Below, one piece after another: positions 11,872 to 20,121 of a stretch of 64,000 nt of DNA; the first letter of the stretch is position 1; each line of letters begins with the position of its first letter. Made by a program: the position numbers and the translations under genes. The stretch is from Leucobacter sp. cx-42 (GTDB lineage Bacteria; Actinomycetota; Actinomycetes; Actinomycetales; Microbacteriaceae). A model generated the notes under the pieces. It was not told the origin of the DNA, did not search any database, and worked only from the letters and a program-made list of their open reading frames with translations. The stretch is from contig NZ_JACVMU010000012.1 of the NCBI RefSeq assembly GCF_014529985.1, positions 1-64,000 of the forward strand, in the 5' to 3' direction.

Positions 11872-13920
11872 TTACTCCTTTGCTCCAACGAGCTCACTTG
11901 TTACGCCGAGGAGCTGAATCTTCTCGCCGGAATCCTTGGTCGGGACGTAGAACAGGAGCTGGTGTGCAACCTCGCGCACAAGCTTCTTCTTCTGTCCTTC
12001 GAGACCCGAAATTGCGGTGACCTCGTTCGCCGCCTTCGGAGCGAAGCCATCTGATTCAACGATCTGGTCTTCCAGTACGGTCGTCGCCACGAGCGCGCCG
12101 CCGAGCCCGGTTGAGAGCGCAACGACGGGCTGATCGCCCTGCGCTGCGGTGACCGAGAACTTCATCGGAGTCTTGTCGGTGTCTGCCTTCTCCTTTGACT
12201 GCGCTACCCACGCAGCGCCGTACTTCTCAAGGAGGAGGTTGTCTTCAAGATCGAAGAGTTCTGCACCCTCCGCGTCCTTGCCAGTGGCGAGGAACTTTGC
12301 GTACATCTCGCCAACGGAATCGGGCGTCGCAGCAATCGTCGAGATATCGTTCGCGAGGAGCGCTGTACCCACCTCAGCTGGCGCTGCCTGCGGCATCGTA
12401 ATACCGCCGCGCAGCGAGAACACACGAGTCACGAGGTAGTTGGTGTGCGGGGATTCCTGTGTGAGGAGCATTGCAACCGAGGGTGCTTCAGCCTGTGCCT
12501 CGCCCTCGGCGGCCTCTGGTGCCTTCGAAGCAACGGTCAGGAAGAGCGTGCGAGGCCAGCCCTCGGTGCTCTGCACAAGCTGGTAATCGCGCGACTCAGA
12601 GGTGATGACATCGGGGATCGATGCGTAATCGCTCACCGACTTCCGGATCGTATAGTTCGCCGTACGCTGCGTGAGCGCATCGCCAGTGAAACGCTGTGCG
12701 AGCAATTCTGCATCGAGGTCAGCGTCTGCTTTCTTGGTGACCTCGGCCACGTTGTCCAGAATCGCAGCGATCTGACCGTCGGTTACGGGCACGGGTGCCG
12801 CGCCAGAGCCCTCGGCAACTTCTTCAATTACCGCGGGTTCTTCTGTATCGAAGTTTGGCCAGTACGTCGGTGAGCAGCCGCTCAGGCCGAGGACAGCAGC
12901 CATACCAACGACGGGCAGCGCGAATCGCGACATCTTCTTGGTGCCTCCGTCGGAATTGCCGGTATTGGACGTTGGTGTGGGCTCAGCTGGTCCAGCCACG
13001 TCCACCGCAGCATCAGGCTCAGTCGCCTCAGGGACCTCTGACGACGGCGCGACTGCTTCATCCTCAGGGGCGGATCCCTCCACCGCAGCAGGTGCTGCAG
13101 CAGCGGGCGTTTCAGACTTGGGAGCCTCAGGAAGTATCGGAGTGACCTTCTTACTTCGGAACATATTGCGGATGCCCTGGAAAGCGCCACGGCGACCTCG
13201 ACGCGGGCCAAGGCCACGTCGGTCATGGTCAAATGCGAGCAAGTAAAGTACGAGGCCTACGAGGGCGAGTACGCCACCCGCAGTGAGAAGTGGGCCGGCC
13301 CATGGGGTGTTGCGGTCCTGCACCCAGACGAGTGCGGCGTCTTCGGGTGCTGGAGCCTCGCCATCGGTTGCGAAGAGCAGTGATTCATCTGCCTGCAGCG
13401 AGATGGGGAGTCGGGTCTGCTGTTCACCTTCGACGGGACCCTCAATAGACTGGAGCCACAGATCGCTCCCACGAGGGTTGACTGGATCCATTGCCGCAAT
13501 GGACTCATCGGTCTCGGCTGCATCGGTCGCCGCTGCATCGCCCTCGGCGGGAGCCGCGTCAGCGTTTGCCTGATCCGCGCCCGTGTCATCGGCGACTGCA
13601 CCGGAACCCGGCTTCACGACGAAAGTCTTCGTCGCGGGATCATAGGTCGCGCCATCACTCTCGAAGGGAGCGATCCAACCTGCAATGTCACGGGTCTTTG
13701 CGATCGCAACGAAGGAATCTGGCGACGTGAGCACCACGTTGCCCTGGCCAGGAACGTCCTGCATGTCATCTGCGTCAACGACGAAGTACGGAGCGTCGCT
13801 CTCCTCCGCGATCGGGTACCGGAGCTCAGCAGGCCCGGCTAGGAAGGTGCGCTGGCCCACGCCAAGCACTAACAGCACGCCCGCTAATACCAGCGTCGCG
13901 ATCGCAAGGAAATATCGCAC
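11872..13920 (-). CDS. Membrane protein fused in frame to a lipoprotein-like domain
   Basis: 682 residues from GTG at 13920, which has GGAGG 8 bases upstream; I do not recognise a family. The first half has a TM helix at residues 2-24 (LAIATLVLAGVLLVLGVG), an exported region with acidic low-complexity DADAAPAEGDAA, and a second TM near 210-230 (LLTAGGVLALVGLVLYLLAF) followed by Arg-rich positive charge, so the N-terminal domain is outside. After a long Pro/Ala/Glu-rich linker there is MSRFALPVVGMAAVLGLSGC, a complete lipoprotein signal peptide with lipobox LSGC, whose ATG at 12933 is preceded by GGAGG at 10 bases. The rest (about 330 residues) reads as an extracytoplasmic domain. This may be two fused genes, or one frame with two starts. 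First gene of the cysteine desulfurase run. Confidence 0.75.
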   Translation of the reverse strand: MRYFLAIATLVLAGVLLVLGVGQRTFLAGPAELRYPIAEESDAPYFVVDADDMQDVPGQGNVVLTSPDSFVAIAKTRDIAGWIAPFESDGATYDPATKTFVVKPGSGAVADDTGADQANADAAPAEGDAAATDAAETDESIAAMDPVNPRGSDLWLQSIEGPVEGEQQTRLPISLQADESLLFATDGEAPAPEDAALVWVQDRNTPWAGPLLTAGGVLALVGLVLYLLAFDHDRRGLGPRRGRRGAFQGIRNMFRSKKVTPILPEAPKSETPAAAAPAAVEGSAPEDEAVAPSSEVPEATEPDAAVDVAGPAEPTPTSNTGNSDGGTKKMSRFALPVVGMAAVLGLSGCSPTYWPNFDTEEPAVIEEVAEGSGAAPVPVTDGQIAAILDNVAEVTKKADADLDAELLAQRFTGDALTQRTANYTIRKSVSDYASIPDVITSESRDYQLVQSTEGWPRTLFLTVASKAPEAAEGEAQAEAPSVAMLLTQESPHTNYLVTRVFSLRGGITMPQAAPAEVGTALLANDISTIAATPDSVGEMYAKFLATGKDAEGAELFDLEDNLLLEKYGAAWVAQSKEKADTDKTPMKFSVTAAQGDQPVVALSTGLGGALVATTVLEDQIVESDGFAPKAANEVTAISGLEGQKKKLVREVAHQLLFYVPTKDSGEKIQLLGVTSELVGAKE

Positions 13921-14202
13921 CGGGAAGTCCTCCAATGGTGGCCCGAGAGCCGCCGTACTTTGTTGACTTATCCCGCCGACAGGAAGTTGACGGGAAAGCT
14001 TCGACGGTCGCCGAAACCTACAGTTCCTTACTACGGTACCGGAACGCAGCTGTGGAGCGCAGATGAATCAGTGAGAACTGTGTTGACTCCCAGCCGCACT
14101 CTTGCCCCATTGCCGCACCGCAATCGGGTTATCATTGGTCAGTTACACAGGCGCGATAGATATGTTTGTCGAGCCTGAGCACCCAACGAATCCGGAGGCC
14201 AT

Positions 14203-17013
14203 GTGTCCGACGCAGCACAGCAGTTCTCAGTCTCATTCCGCGGCTACCAGCGGGAAGAGGTAGACGCGCATCTCAATGATCTGAGCACGCGCATGGCGAC
14301 TTTGCAGTCGCACCTGACCGCGCTGCAGAACGCACACCAGACCGAGGTGCAAGCCGGCGAGGGGCAGCGTGCCCTGATCGCAGAACTCCAGGAGCAGGTC
14401 GCCGAACTCGGTGCCTCAGGCTACTCCGGTCTCGGACTGCGTGTCGAGAAGAGTCTGCAGCAGGCCGAGCAGCACGCACAGGCGCTCATGGCTCAGGCAG
14501 ACCTCGATGCAGACAAGCTGCGCAAGTCAAGCGAAGAAGAAAGCAACCGCCTTCTCGCGCAGGCTCGAACGCAGGCAGACGAACTCCTGGCCTCCGCAAA
14601 TGAGCAGGCAGAGGTCATCATTGGCGCCGCGCGCCGCGATGTCATTCAGATCACCTCAGAGACCAACGAAGAGCGCGAGCGCATCCTCGCCGAAACGAAC
14701 GACACGGCAACGCGCATCCGCACCACCGCCGAACGCGAGTCCCTTTCGCTACGCGAGACGGCAGATCGCGAGTCTCGTGCAGAACTCGCGACGGCGAAGA
14801 GCGAAGCAGAGCGCGTCCTCGGTGAGGCTCAGACCGCAGCTACCGAGCTGACGAATTCGACGGCGGCGTCGGCTGCGGCGTTTGAGACAGAACGCGAAGA
14901 GACCCGTCGAGAGGTCGAAGCTGAACGGGCACGCCTCACTCACGAAGCAGAAGTCAATCGCGCAGAGTTTGAGGCACGCCGCCAGCGTGAAGAAGCTGAA
15001 CTCGAAGAGAAGTACACGGAGCTTGAGCGACAGCTGACCGCGTCGACAGATGCCCAGCGCCGTGACCTCGAGAACGAGATGTCGACGCTCCGCGGCCGCA
15101 TCGCGCAGGAGCGCGCCGAGCACGACGAAGCGATTGCTGCTGAGCGCACAGAACACGATGCGCGGATCACAGCAGAACTCGAACAGCACGCAGCGCGTCT
15201 CGCCCAGGAGCTCGCGGAGCACGCAGCGACTGCCGCGCGCGAGCAGGAACAGCAGGCTGCCCAGATCCGCACCCTTGCAGATCAGGCTGCGCGGGAGCGC
15301 GAACGTCTAAACACGCACGCAACCGAACTTCGCGAGCGCGAGCGCGCAGCACACGACGCAACGTTGACCCGCGAGCGCGAAGATCACGACGCACAGCTCC
15401 TCACCGAGCGCGAGAAACAGACCGCACAGCTCACCGCTGAGCGCACCGCGCATGAGACCTCGATCCTTGATGAGCGCACTGCGCACGAAGAGTCGGTACA
15501 GGCTGAGCGAACTGCACACGAGTCGCGCCTCGCAACCGAACGCGCAACCCACGATGCGGCACTCGCTTCCGAGATCGACGCTCATGAAGCGCGCATTGCG
15601 GCTGAAAGCTCCGCACACAGCGAGCGGATCGCCGCTGAGTCTCTCGCTCACGACGAACGCATTGCTGCGGAATCACTTGCGCATGACGAACGTATCGCCG
15701 CGGAGTCGCTCACTCATGATGAGCGCCTTGCGACCGAACGCGCCGCACATGAGGAGCGGATCGAAACCGAGAGCACCGAGCACGCAGATCGCATGGCCGC
15801 TGAACGGCAAGCGCACGGCGAGCGTATTTCGCGTGAGCTTGGTTCGCACCAGGATCGCCTGATCGCTGAGTGGGAACAGCACCGGGCGCGTGTTGAGGCT
15901 GAGCGCACCGACCTCGCTGACGAGCTTGAGGCAGCACGCCTCGCAGCGGCAGAAGCACGTGAGAACGCAGCTGAGGCTCAGCGTGTACTGCTTGCCGATG
16001 AGGTCGCAGAGCACACCGCCCGTCTTGCCGACGAAGTGACCGTACACAACGAGTCGCTCGCTGCGGAGCTCGCGGCACACACCCAGCGCCTTGCTGACGA
16101 GACTGCCGCTGCCGAGGCGCAGCTTCGTTTGGCGCGTGAAGAATCCGCGACCCAGCTGGGTCTAGACCGTGAACAGCTTGAGCTTCGTATTGAGCGTGAT
16201 CGCGCTTCGCTCAATGCCGACATCGAGCGAGAGCGCGGCGAACACGACCGTGAGCTCACCAAGCTCCGCGCACAGCATAATGAAGACCTGCAGCGCGAGC
16301 GTGACGAAGCTGCAGCCGCAATTGCGCGCGAAGCAGCTGCGATCCGCGCGACGGCAACCGAGGAAACCGACCTCCTGCGCGCCAACACGGTCAAGGAACT
16401 CGCTGACTTCCGCACGAGCGAGGAAACTGAGCTCGCGACCCTGCGCGACACCACTGAGACCGAGGTTCGTGAGGCACGCGAAAAGCTTGCTGCCGAGCGC
16501 ACCGAGACCGCACAGACCGTGGCGGATCAGCGTTCGCAGCTCGAAACCGATCTGGCAGAGCGTCAGCGCGAGGCGGCAGCTGCTGCGAAGGCCGAACTCG
16601 ACGCAGCGACCGCAGAACTGCTCGCACTCCGCGAACAGCTTGCGGCTGCACGCGCAGAACACCAGGAACTCACGGCTGACGCCGAGCAGGATGCGATGAA
16701 GATCCGGGCAGCCGCTGAGCAGCGTGCCGCAGAGATCATGGTCGAAGCCGAGCAGCGTGCGCAGGTCACGTGGGTCGCAGCAGAGGATCGAGCGACCAAG
16801 GTACTCGCAGCGGCAGAGGATCGCATGAACCAGCTCAAGGTCGAACGCGGCGCGGTTGCGCGCTACTTTGAAAGCCTTGGCGAGGTCCTCACCAATGCCC
16901 AGAAGATGAACACGGCAGCGGAACGCCATGTTGATGTCGAGGTCGTTCCTGAGGACGCATCCAACGCAACCGGCGAGACCGCAGTCATCCCCGAAGCAGA
17001 TCAGGCAGAGTAA
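14203..17013 (+). CDS. DivIVA-domain coiled-coil protein with 11-residue repeats
   Basis: 936 residues from GTG at 14203 (GGAGG at 14194-14198). Residues 7-30 (FSVSFRGYQREEVDAHLNDL) match the DivIVA N-terminal signature. Nearly all of the remainder is predicted coiled coil of Ala, Glu, Arg and Gln. From about residue 305 to 692 it is built from 11-residue units such as DERIAAESLAH, with a histidine at the same position of the unit in at least 25 units. A C-terminal segment (VEAEQRAQVTWVAAEDRATK to RYFESLGEVLTN, about 840-900) resembles the ends of other actinobacterial polar-growth scaffolds. By analogy with Streptomyces Scy and FilP and with DivIVA, a filament or scaffold role in polar growth or division is likely. 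RNase HI follows 5 bases downstream. The low-complexity sequence makes homology searches prone to false hits. Confidence 0.85.
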   Translation: MSDAAQQFSVSFRGYQREEVDAHLNDLSTRMATLQSHLTALQNAHQTEVQAGEGQRALIAELQEQVAELGASGYSGLGLRVEKSLQQAEQHAQALMAQADLDADKLRKSSEEESNRLLAQARTQADELLASANEQAEVIIGAARRDVIQITSETNEERERILAETNDTATRIRTTAERESLSLRETADRESRAELATAKSEAERVLGEAQTAATELTNSTAASAAAFETEREETRREVEAERARLTHEAEVNRAEFEARRQREEAELEEKYTELERQLTASTDAQRRDLENEMSTLRGRIAQERAEHDEAIAAERTEHDARITAELEQHAARLAQELAEHAATAAREQEQQAAQIRTLADQAARERERLNTHATELRERERAAHDATLTREREDHDAQLLTEREKQTAQLTAERTAHETSILDERTAHEESVQAERTAHESRLATERATHDAALASEIDAHEARIAAESSAHSERIAAESLAHDERIAAESLAHDERIAAESLTHDERLATERAAHEERIETESTEHADRMAAERQAHGERISRELGSHQDRLIAEWEQHRARVEAERTDLADELEAARLAAAEARENAAEAQRVLLADEVAEHTARLADEVTVHNESLAAELAAHTQRLADETAAAEAQLRLAREESATQLGLDREQLELRIERDRASLNADIERERGEHDRELTKLRAQHNEDLQRERDEAAAAIAREAAAIRATATEETDLLRANTVKELADFRTSEETELATLRDTTETEVREAREKLAAERTETAQTVADQRSQLETDLAERQREAAAAAKAELDAATAELLALREQLAAARAEHQELTADAEQDAMKIRAAAEQRAAEIMVEAEQRAQVTWVAAEDRATKVLAAAEDRMNQLKVERGAVARYFESLGEVLTNAQKMNTAAERHVDVEVVPEDASNATGETAVIPEADQAE
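15115..16278 (+). repeat. 33-base tandem repeat array encoding 11-residue (hendecad) units
   Basis: Within the DivIVA-type gene the sequence repeats with a 33-base period for about 1.1 kb. The most similar units are near 15630-15730, where DERIAAESLAH recurs with synonymous differences, so recent copies are mixed with diverged ones. A His codon recurs every 33 bases from residue 307 to 692 in one register (for example 417 to 560 without a gap), with some units replaced. It is protein-coding and not a CRISPR. Confidence 0.85.
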
Positions 17014-17018
17014 CCCGA

Positions 17019-17546
17019 ATGAGCATTACCGCGGCAGCCGATGGTTCGGCGCTCGGCAATCCTGGCCCCGCTGGCTGGGCTTGGTACATCGATGACAACC
17101 AGTGGCGTGCTGGTGGCTGGCCACGCGCCACCAACAATCAGGGCGAACTCATGGCCGTCCTCGATCTCTTGAACGCCACCGCTGACCGTGCAGCTGAACC
17201 CATTCTCATTCGCTGCGACAGCCAGTACGTAATCAACTCGGTAACGCAGTGGATGCCAGGCTGGAAGCGAAAAGGCTGGCGCAAGGCAGACGGGAAACCG
17301 GTACTCAACCGCGAGTTGCTGGAACAGATCGACGCTGCACTCGTCGGACGCACCTACAAGTTCGAGTGGGTGAAGGGGCACGCGGGTGACCCGATGAACG
17401 AGGCTGCTGACGCGCGGGCCAATGCCGCGGCAAAGGCCTTCCAGGCAGGCGTAGCGCCCGATCAAGGCCCTGGGCTTGCCTCTGGCTCGCCAGCTCCGGT
17501 CTCAGTCGAGGTAGAGGCGCCTGCCGCTCCCCCGACACTGTTCTAG
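17019..17546 (+). CDS. rnhA: Ribonuclease HI
   Basis: 175 residues. Cleaves the RNA strand of RNA-DNA hybrids, for example primers and R-loops. The catalytic residues are visible: Asp in ITAAADGSALGNPGPAGWAW (residue 8), Glu in NNQGELMAVLDLL (about 43), Asp in IRCDSQYVINSV (about 67), and Asp in the C-terminal HAGDPMNEAADARAN. The last 35 residues are a Pro/Ala-rich tail outside the domain. It begins 5 bases after the coiled-coil gene, so it is probably co-transcribed, and it ends before a strong terminator. Confidence 0.94.
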   Translation: MSITAAADGSALGNPGPAGWAWYIDDNQWRAGGWPRATNNQGELMAVLDLLNATADRAAEPILIRCDSQYVINSVTQWMPGWKRKGWRKADGKPVLNRELLEQIDAALVGRTYKFEWVKGHAGDPMNEAADARANAAAKAFQAGVAPDQGPGLASGSPAPVSVEVEAPAAPPTLF

Positions 17547-17570
17547 CGCGGGCTTCCAGCTTCACCGCAA

Positions 17571-17613
17571 AGAGGCCCCATCTCCCGCAGTTGCGGAAGA
17601 TGGGGCCTCTTTC
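17571..17613 (+). terminator. Rho-independent terminator after rnhA
   Basis: Stem AGAGGCCCCATCT (17571-17583) with AGATGGGGCCTCT (17598-17610), 13 base pairs extended inward, then TTT. It ends the rnhA transcript and also lies between convergent genes. Confidence 0.85.
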
Positions 17614-17655
17614 ATGCATGTCGGCTCAGGTGGCACTCAGACAACTGTCGCCCAC

Positions 17656-17952
17656 TTACATGAGTCGCCAGCAATGCGAGTGGTAGTGGCGGCGATCAGC
17701 TACCGCGGCAGAGTCACCAAAGAAGTTCTCCGCGCTCCAAGCAACCACGTGAGCTTGGCCTGGCGGGACGTCGCTGCCGCACTCCGGACAGCGGTAGGTC
17801 TTCTCGGCTCGTTGCACTGAGATGTCTCGAACGAACCATTCACGACCGCGGCGCATCTCTCGACGCGCGCCGCCGTTGGCCATACGGGAAACGTCACGCT
17901 GCGGTGCGGCGGCCGCGCGCTGATACTTGCTTGGTCCGCGGCTACGCCCCAC
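17656..17952 (-). CDS. Conserved actinobacterial zinc-ribbon-like protein (function unknown)
   Basis: 98 residues. The central core KTYRCPECGSDVPPGQAHVV, and the ending VADRRHYHSHCWRLM, match a small family found across actinobacteria (in Streptomyces often labelled ATP/GTP-binding protein although no P-loop is present). CPEC, the His of QAHVVAW and the HYHSHCW cluster are likely zinc ligands. The N terminus is basic (RSRGPSKYQRAAAAPQRDV). The GTG start follows the transglycosylase stop by 6 bases, suggesting coupled translation. No activity can be assigned from the sequence. Confidence 0.75.
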   Translation of the reverse strand: MGRSRGPSKYQRAAAAPQRDVSRMANGGARREMRRGREWFVRDISVQRAEKTYRCPECGSDVPPGQAHVVAWSAENFFGDSAAVADRRHYHSHCWRLM

Positions 17953-17958
17953 CCGCGA

Positions 17959-18555
17959 TCACCACCAGTGGTTCGAGGTCCAGAAGTCGTACGCAGCAGC
18001 CCAGCTGCCGTATCGACCAACTGCGTAACCGTTTGCCCACTGCAGGTTGTCTACAGGGTTATAGCCGTTTCCAGGGACCTTGCTGCATGGGTAAGCCTGA
18101 ATGAGTCCACACGCACCAGAGTCAGCGTTTGTCGCGTTCGGGTTCCAGCCAGACTCGCGCGAGGCAATGTAGTCAACGAAGCCCCAGTCACTCTGAGCGA
18201 TTCCGGCAGCTGCCATCCATTCAGAGGGAGCGCCACCGCCGGTATAGCGAAGCGACTCCGTACTTGCTGACTCTTCAGAGTCTTCAGCAGTCTCGGCTAC
18301 CTTGACGACCGGCTTCGGCTTTGGGACTTCTTCACCTTCAATAGCGGGAAGCACAAAGTCATCATTCGGGTTTTCGTTCGCAACGAATTCCTGGAAGAGC
18401 TGTGGGTACTGCGCAGCAAACTCTTCGTCAGCGGATGCGCTGGGCGTGGTCATCGGAGCGAGGATCGCCATGCCGAGGAAACCGGCAGCGGTCACGCCTG
18501 CGATGGGGCCGCGTACGCGGCGCCAGAGAGAAGTTCGAGTTGTAGATGCAGTCAC
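17959..18555 (-). CDS. Secreted transglycosylase-like domain protein
   Basis: 198 residues from GTG at 18555. An N-terminal signal/TM (RVRGPIAGVTAAGFLGMAIL, about residues 12-31) is followed by a Pro/Glu-rich linker and a C-terminal lysozyme-like domain of about 75 residues with the catalytic Glu in VDYIASRESGWNPNATNADS, then ACGLIQAYPCSKVPGNGYNP and the ending WTSNHWW. It should cut glycan strands in peptidoglycan outside the membrane. The two Cys (GACGLIQAYPC) could form a disulfide. The start was chosen because a good promoter directly precedes it (see 18565-18593) and no ribosome binding site exists for any start, which points to a leaderless mRNA. Confidence 0.85.
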   Translation of the reverse strand: MTASTTRTSLWRRVRGPIAGVTAAGFLGMAILAPMTTPSASADEEFAAQYPQLFQEFVANENPNDDFVLPAIEGEEVPKPKPVVKVAETAEDSEESASTESLRYTGGGAPSEWMAAAGIAQSDWGFVDYIASRESGWNPNATNADSGACGLIQAYPCSKVPGNGYNPVDNLQWANGYAVGRYGSWAAAYDFWTSNHWW

Positions 18556-18564
18556 AATGTAACG

Positions 18565-18593
18565 ATTGTATCTCACCAACAGTGATGCGCCAA
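18565..18593 (-). promoter_or_regulatory. Promoter of the transglycosylase gene, probably leaderless
   Basis: Minus strand: TTGGCG (18588-18593), a 17-base spacer, TACAAT (18565-18570), then 9 bases to the GTG at 18555. A start of transcription about 7-10 bases after the -10 box would fall at or next to the GTG. Confidence 0.6.
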
Positions 18594-18611
18594 GACGCTC
18601 ACAGCCGGTGA

Positions 18612-19199
18612 TCAGCGAGTAGCCAGAATCAGCTCGACGATCGCATCGAGGAGCGCGTCAACCTGGTCTTCATCGTAGCCTCGCCACTCACTGTGGAATA
18701 CGGTCTCCCGCACTTCTGCAGGAGTCATCGAGATCTCGCGACGCGAGAACATATCCCCAACGCTGTCGAGGAAAGCGTCAACTTGCGACCGACGGTAGCC
18801 AGTAGCAAAGACTCCCCGCCGACGCAATCGCTTGCCAGCCGGTCGACCGATACGCCCGCGAACATCCGAGAGAAGTGCGCGGGTCTCGTCCCACCATTCC
18901 TTCTCGCCGTTCTCGCGCATCTCTGCGCGTCGCTCGCGCTCGTAGAAGACATCTTCAAGACGATCGAGTGCCGCGTCGACGTGGCGGACTGAGTAGCCGC
19001 CCTTCACGAGCGGGAATGAAGCCTCGCGAACCTCTGCCGCGGTCACCGCCGATGTTGCATCGGCAGTACCAACGTAGGTTTCGCGCGCGCGCTCGACGAA
19101 CGTTTCAACATTGGCATGCTTGTAGCCCAGCTGACGATCCGCCGCCTTCGGGAAAACATTGCCTGGCTGGCCAGCGGTGCCCACCGAACCATCACTCAC
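18612..19199 (-). CDS. DivIVA-domain repeat protein (four repeats)
   Basis: 195 residues. Four copies of the GYxxxxVDxxLDxxxD-type element are visible: QLGYKHANVETFVERARETY (about 23), KGGYSVRHVDAALDRLEDVF (about 66), ATGYRRSQVDAFLDSVGDMF (about 132) and WRGYDEDQVDALLDAIVELI (about 172). This is the architecture of the DivIVA domain repeat family of actinobacteria. Each element in DivIVA binds curved membrane or partner proteins. There is no long coiled coil and no TM. The GTG start overlaps the cdsA stop (GTGA), so it is probably translated together with the phospholipid enzyme. The exact role is unknown; a membrane-associated organiser is a guess. Confidence 0.85.
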   Translation of the reverse strand: MSDGSVGTAGQPGNVFPKAADRQLGYKHANVETFVERARETYVGTADATSAVTAAEVREASFPLVKGGYSVRHVDAALDRLEDVFYERERRAEMRENGEKEWWDETRALLSDVRGRIGRPAGKRLRRRGVFATGYRRSQVDAFLDSVGDMFSRREISMTPAEVRETVFHSEWRGYDEDQVDALLDAIVELILATR

Positions 19200-20116
19200 G
19201 AGATAACTCCAACTACGAGGGCGACGCCATAGACTGCCACCGCCGAGGGCAACAGTGAATCAAGGCGATCAAGGAACCCGCCGTGGCCAGGGAACCAAGT
19301 GCTCATGTCTTTCACACCGAGATCACGCTTAATGAGTGATTCGGTGAGGTCACCGCCAGTTGCGGTGAGCAGAACCACGACGCCGAGCAGAATGCCGACC
19401 CACCATGGCTGATCAAGGAAGAAGACCGCCGAGAGCACACCCGTCGTCATTGCGAGGATGGCCGCCCCTGCGAAGCCTTCCCAAGTTTTGTTTGGGCTGA
19501 TCCGCGGTGTCATTTTATGCTTGCCCAGCGTCACGCCCGCAGCATATGCACCGATATCAACCGAGACAACGACGAGAACCAGGGTAAAGACCCACCATTC
19601 GCCATTGTCAAGCTCGTTCAGCAGGATCGCAAAGGATCCAAAGAACCCGACGTACACCAGCGTGAAAAGCCCTGAGAACACGTCGCGAACGAGGGTCTTA
19701 GGTGCGACTTCCCACTTCGGCACCAGTCCCTCAAGAAGACGCCACACGATCAGGAGCGCGGAAGCGGCGAACAAGCCCATCAGCATGCCCGCGGCACCCC
19801 AGAAATATGTGGCGGAGACGGTGAGCAACCCACCGAGCGCGACGCCGAAGCGCGGCACTCGGCGTCCCGCTGTACGGAACGCCGAAGCCAGCTCGACAAG
19901 AGCGATCACGACAAGCGCTCCGACGAGGATCGCGAAAGCCGGCTTCATCCAGAAGAGGCTTCCGAGAAAGACTGCGCCAAAGACTAGGCCTGAACCAATC
20001 GCCAAAAAGAGATTGCGTCCGGCTTTTTCTTCCACACGGTCGCTCGTCGCTTTGAGCTGCGCGCGAAGCTCTTGAAGGTCGTGACGACCTTCGTGCTGCT
20101 CACCATCTACCGACAT
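19196..20116 (-). CDS. cdsA: Phosphatidate cytidylyltransferase
   Basis: 306 residues. Makes CDP-diacylglycerol from CTP and phosphatidic acid in the membrane. About eight hydrophobic helices are seen (LFLAIGSGLVFGAVFLGSLF and WWVFTLVLVVVSVDIGAYAA among them). The C-terminal family signature is present as MTPRISPNKTWEGFAGAAIL, GGDLTESLIKRDLGVKDM and FPGHGGFLDRLDSLL. The N terminus is a charged cytoplasmic extension of about 35 residues. The ATG at 20116 follows the frr stop by 5 bases, in the common pyrH-frr-cdsA order. Confidence 0.95.
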   Translation of the reverse strand: MSVDGEQHEGRHDLQELRAQLKATSDRVEEKAGRNLFLAIGSGLVFGAVFLGSLFWMKPAFAILVGALVVIALVELASAFRTAGRRVPRFGVALGGLLTVSATYFWGAAGMLMGLFAASALLIVWRLLEGLVPKWEVAPKTLVRDVFSGLFTLVYVGFFGSFAILLNELDNGEWWVFTLVLVVVSVDIGAYAAGVTLGKHKMTPRISPNKTWEGFAGAAILAMTTGVLSAVFFLDQPWWVGILLGVVVLLTATGGDLTESLIKRDLGVKDMSTWFPGHGGFLDRLDSLLPSAVAVYGVALVVGVIS

Positions 20117-20121
20117 TGAGG

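Noticed and set aside
11872-13935. TTG five codons upstream as the start of the fusion protein
   Set aside because: The GTG at 13920 has GGAGG at the proper 8-base distance; the TTG overlaps the ribosome binding site itself.
15115-16278. 33-base period mistaken for a CRISPR array
   Set aside because: The repeats are in frame, imperfect, without spacers, and encode an 11-residue coiled-coil unit.
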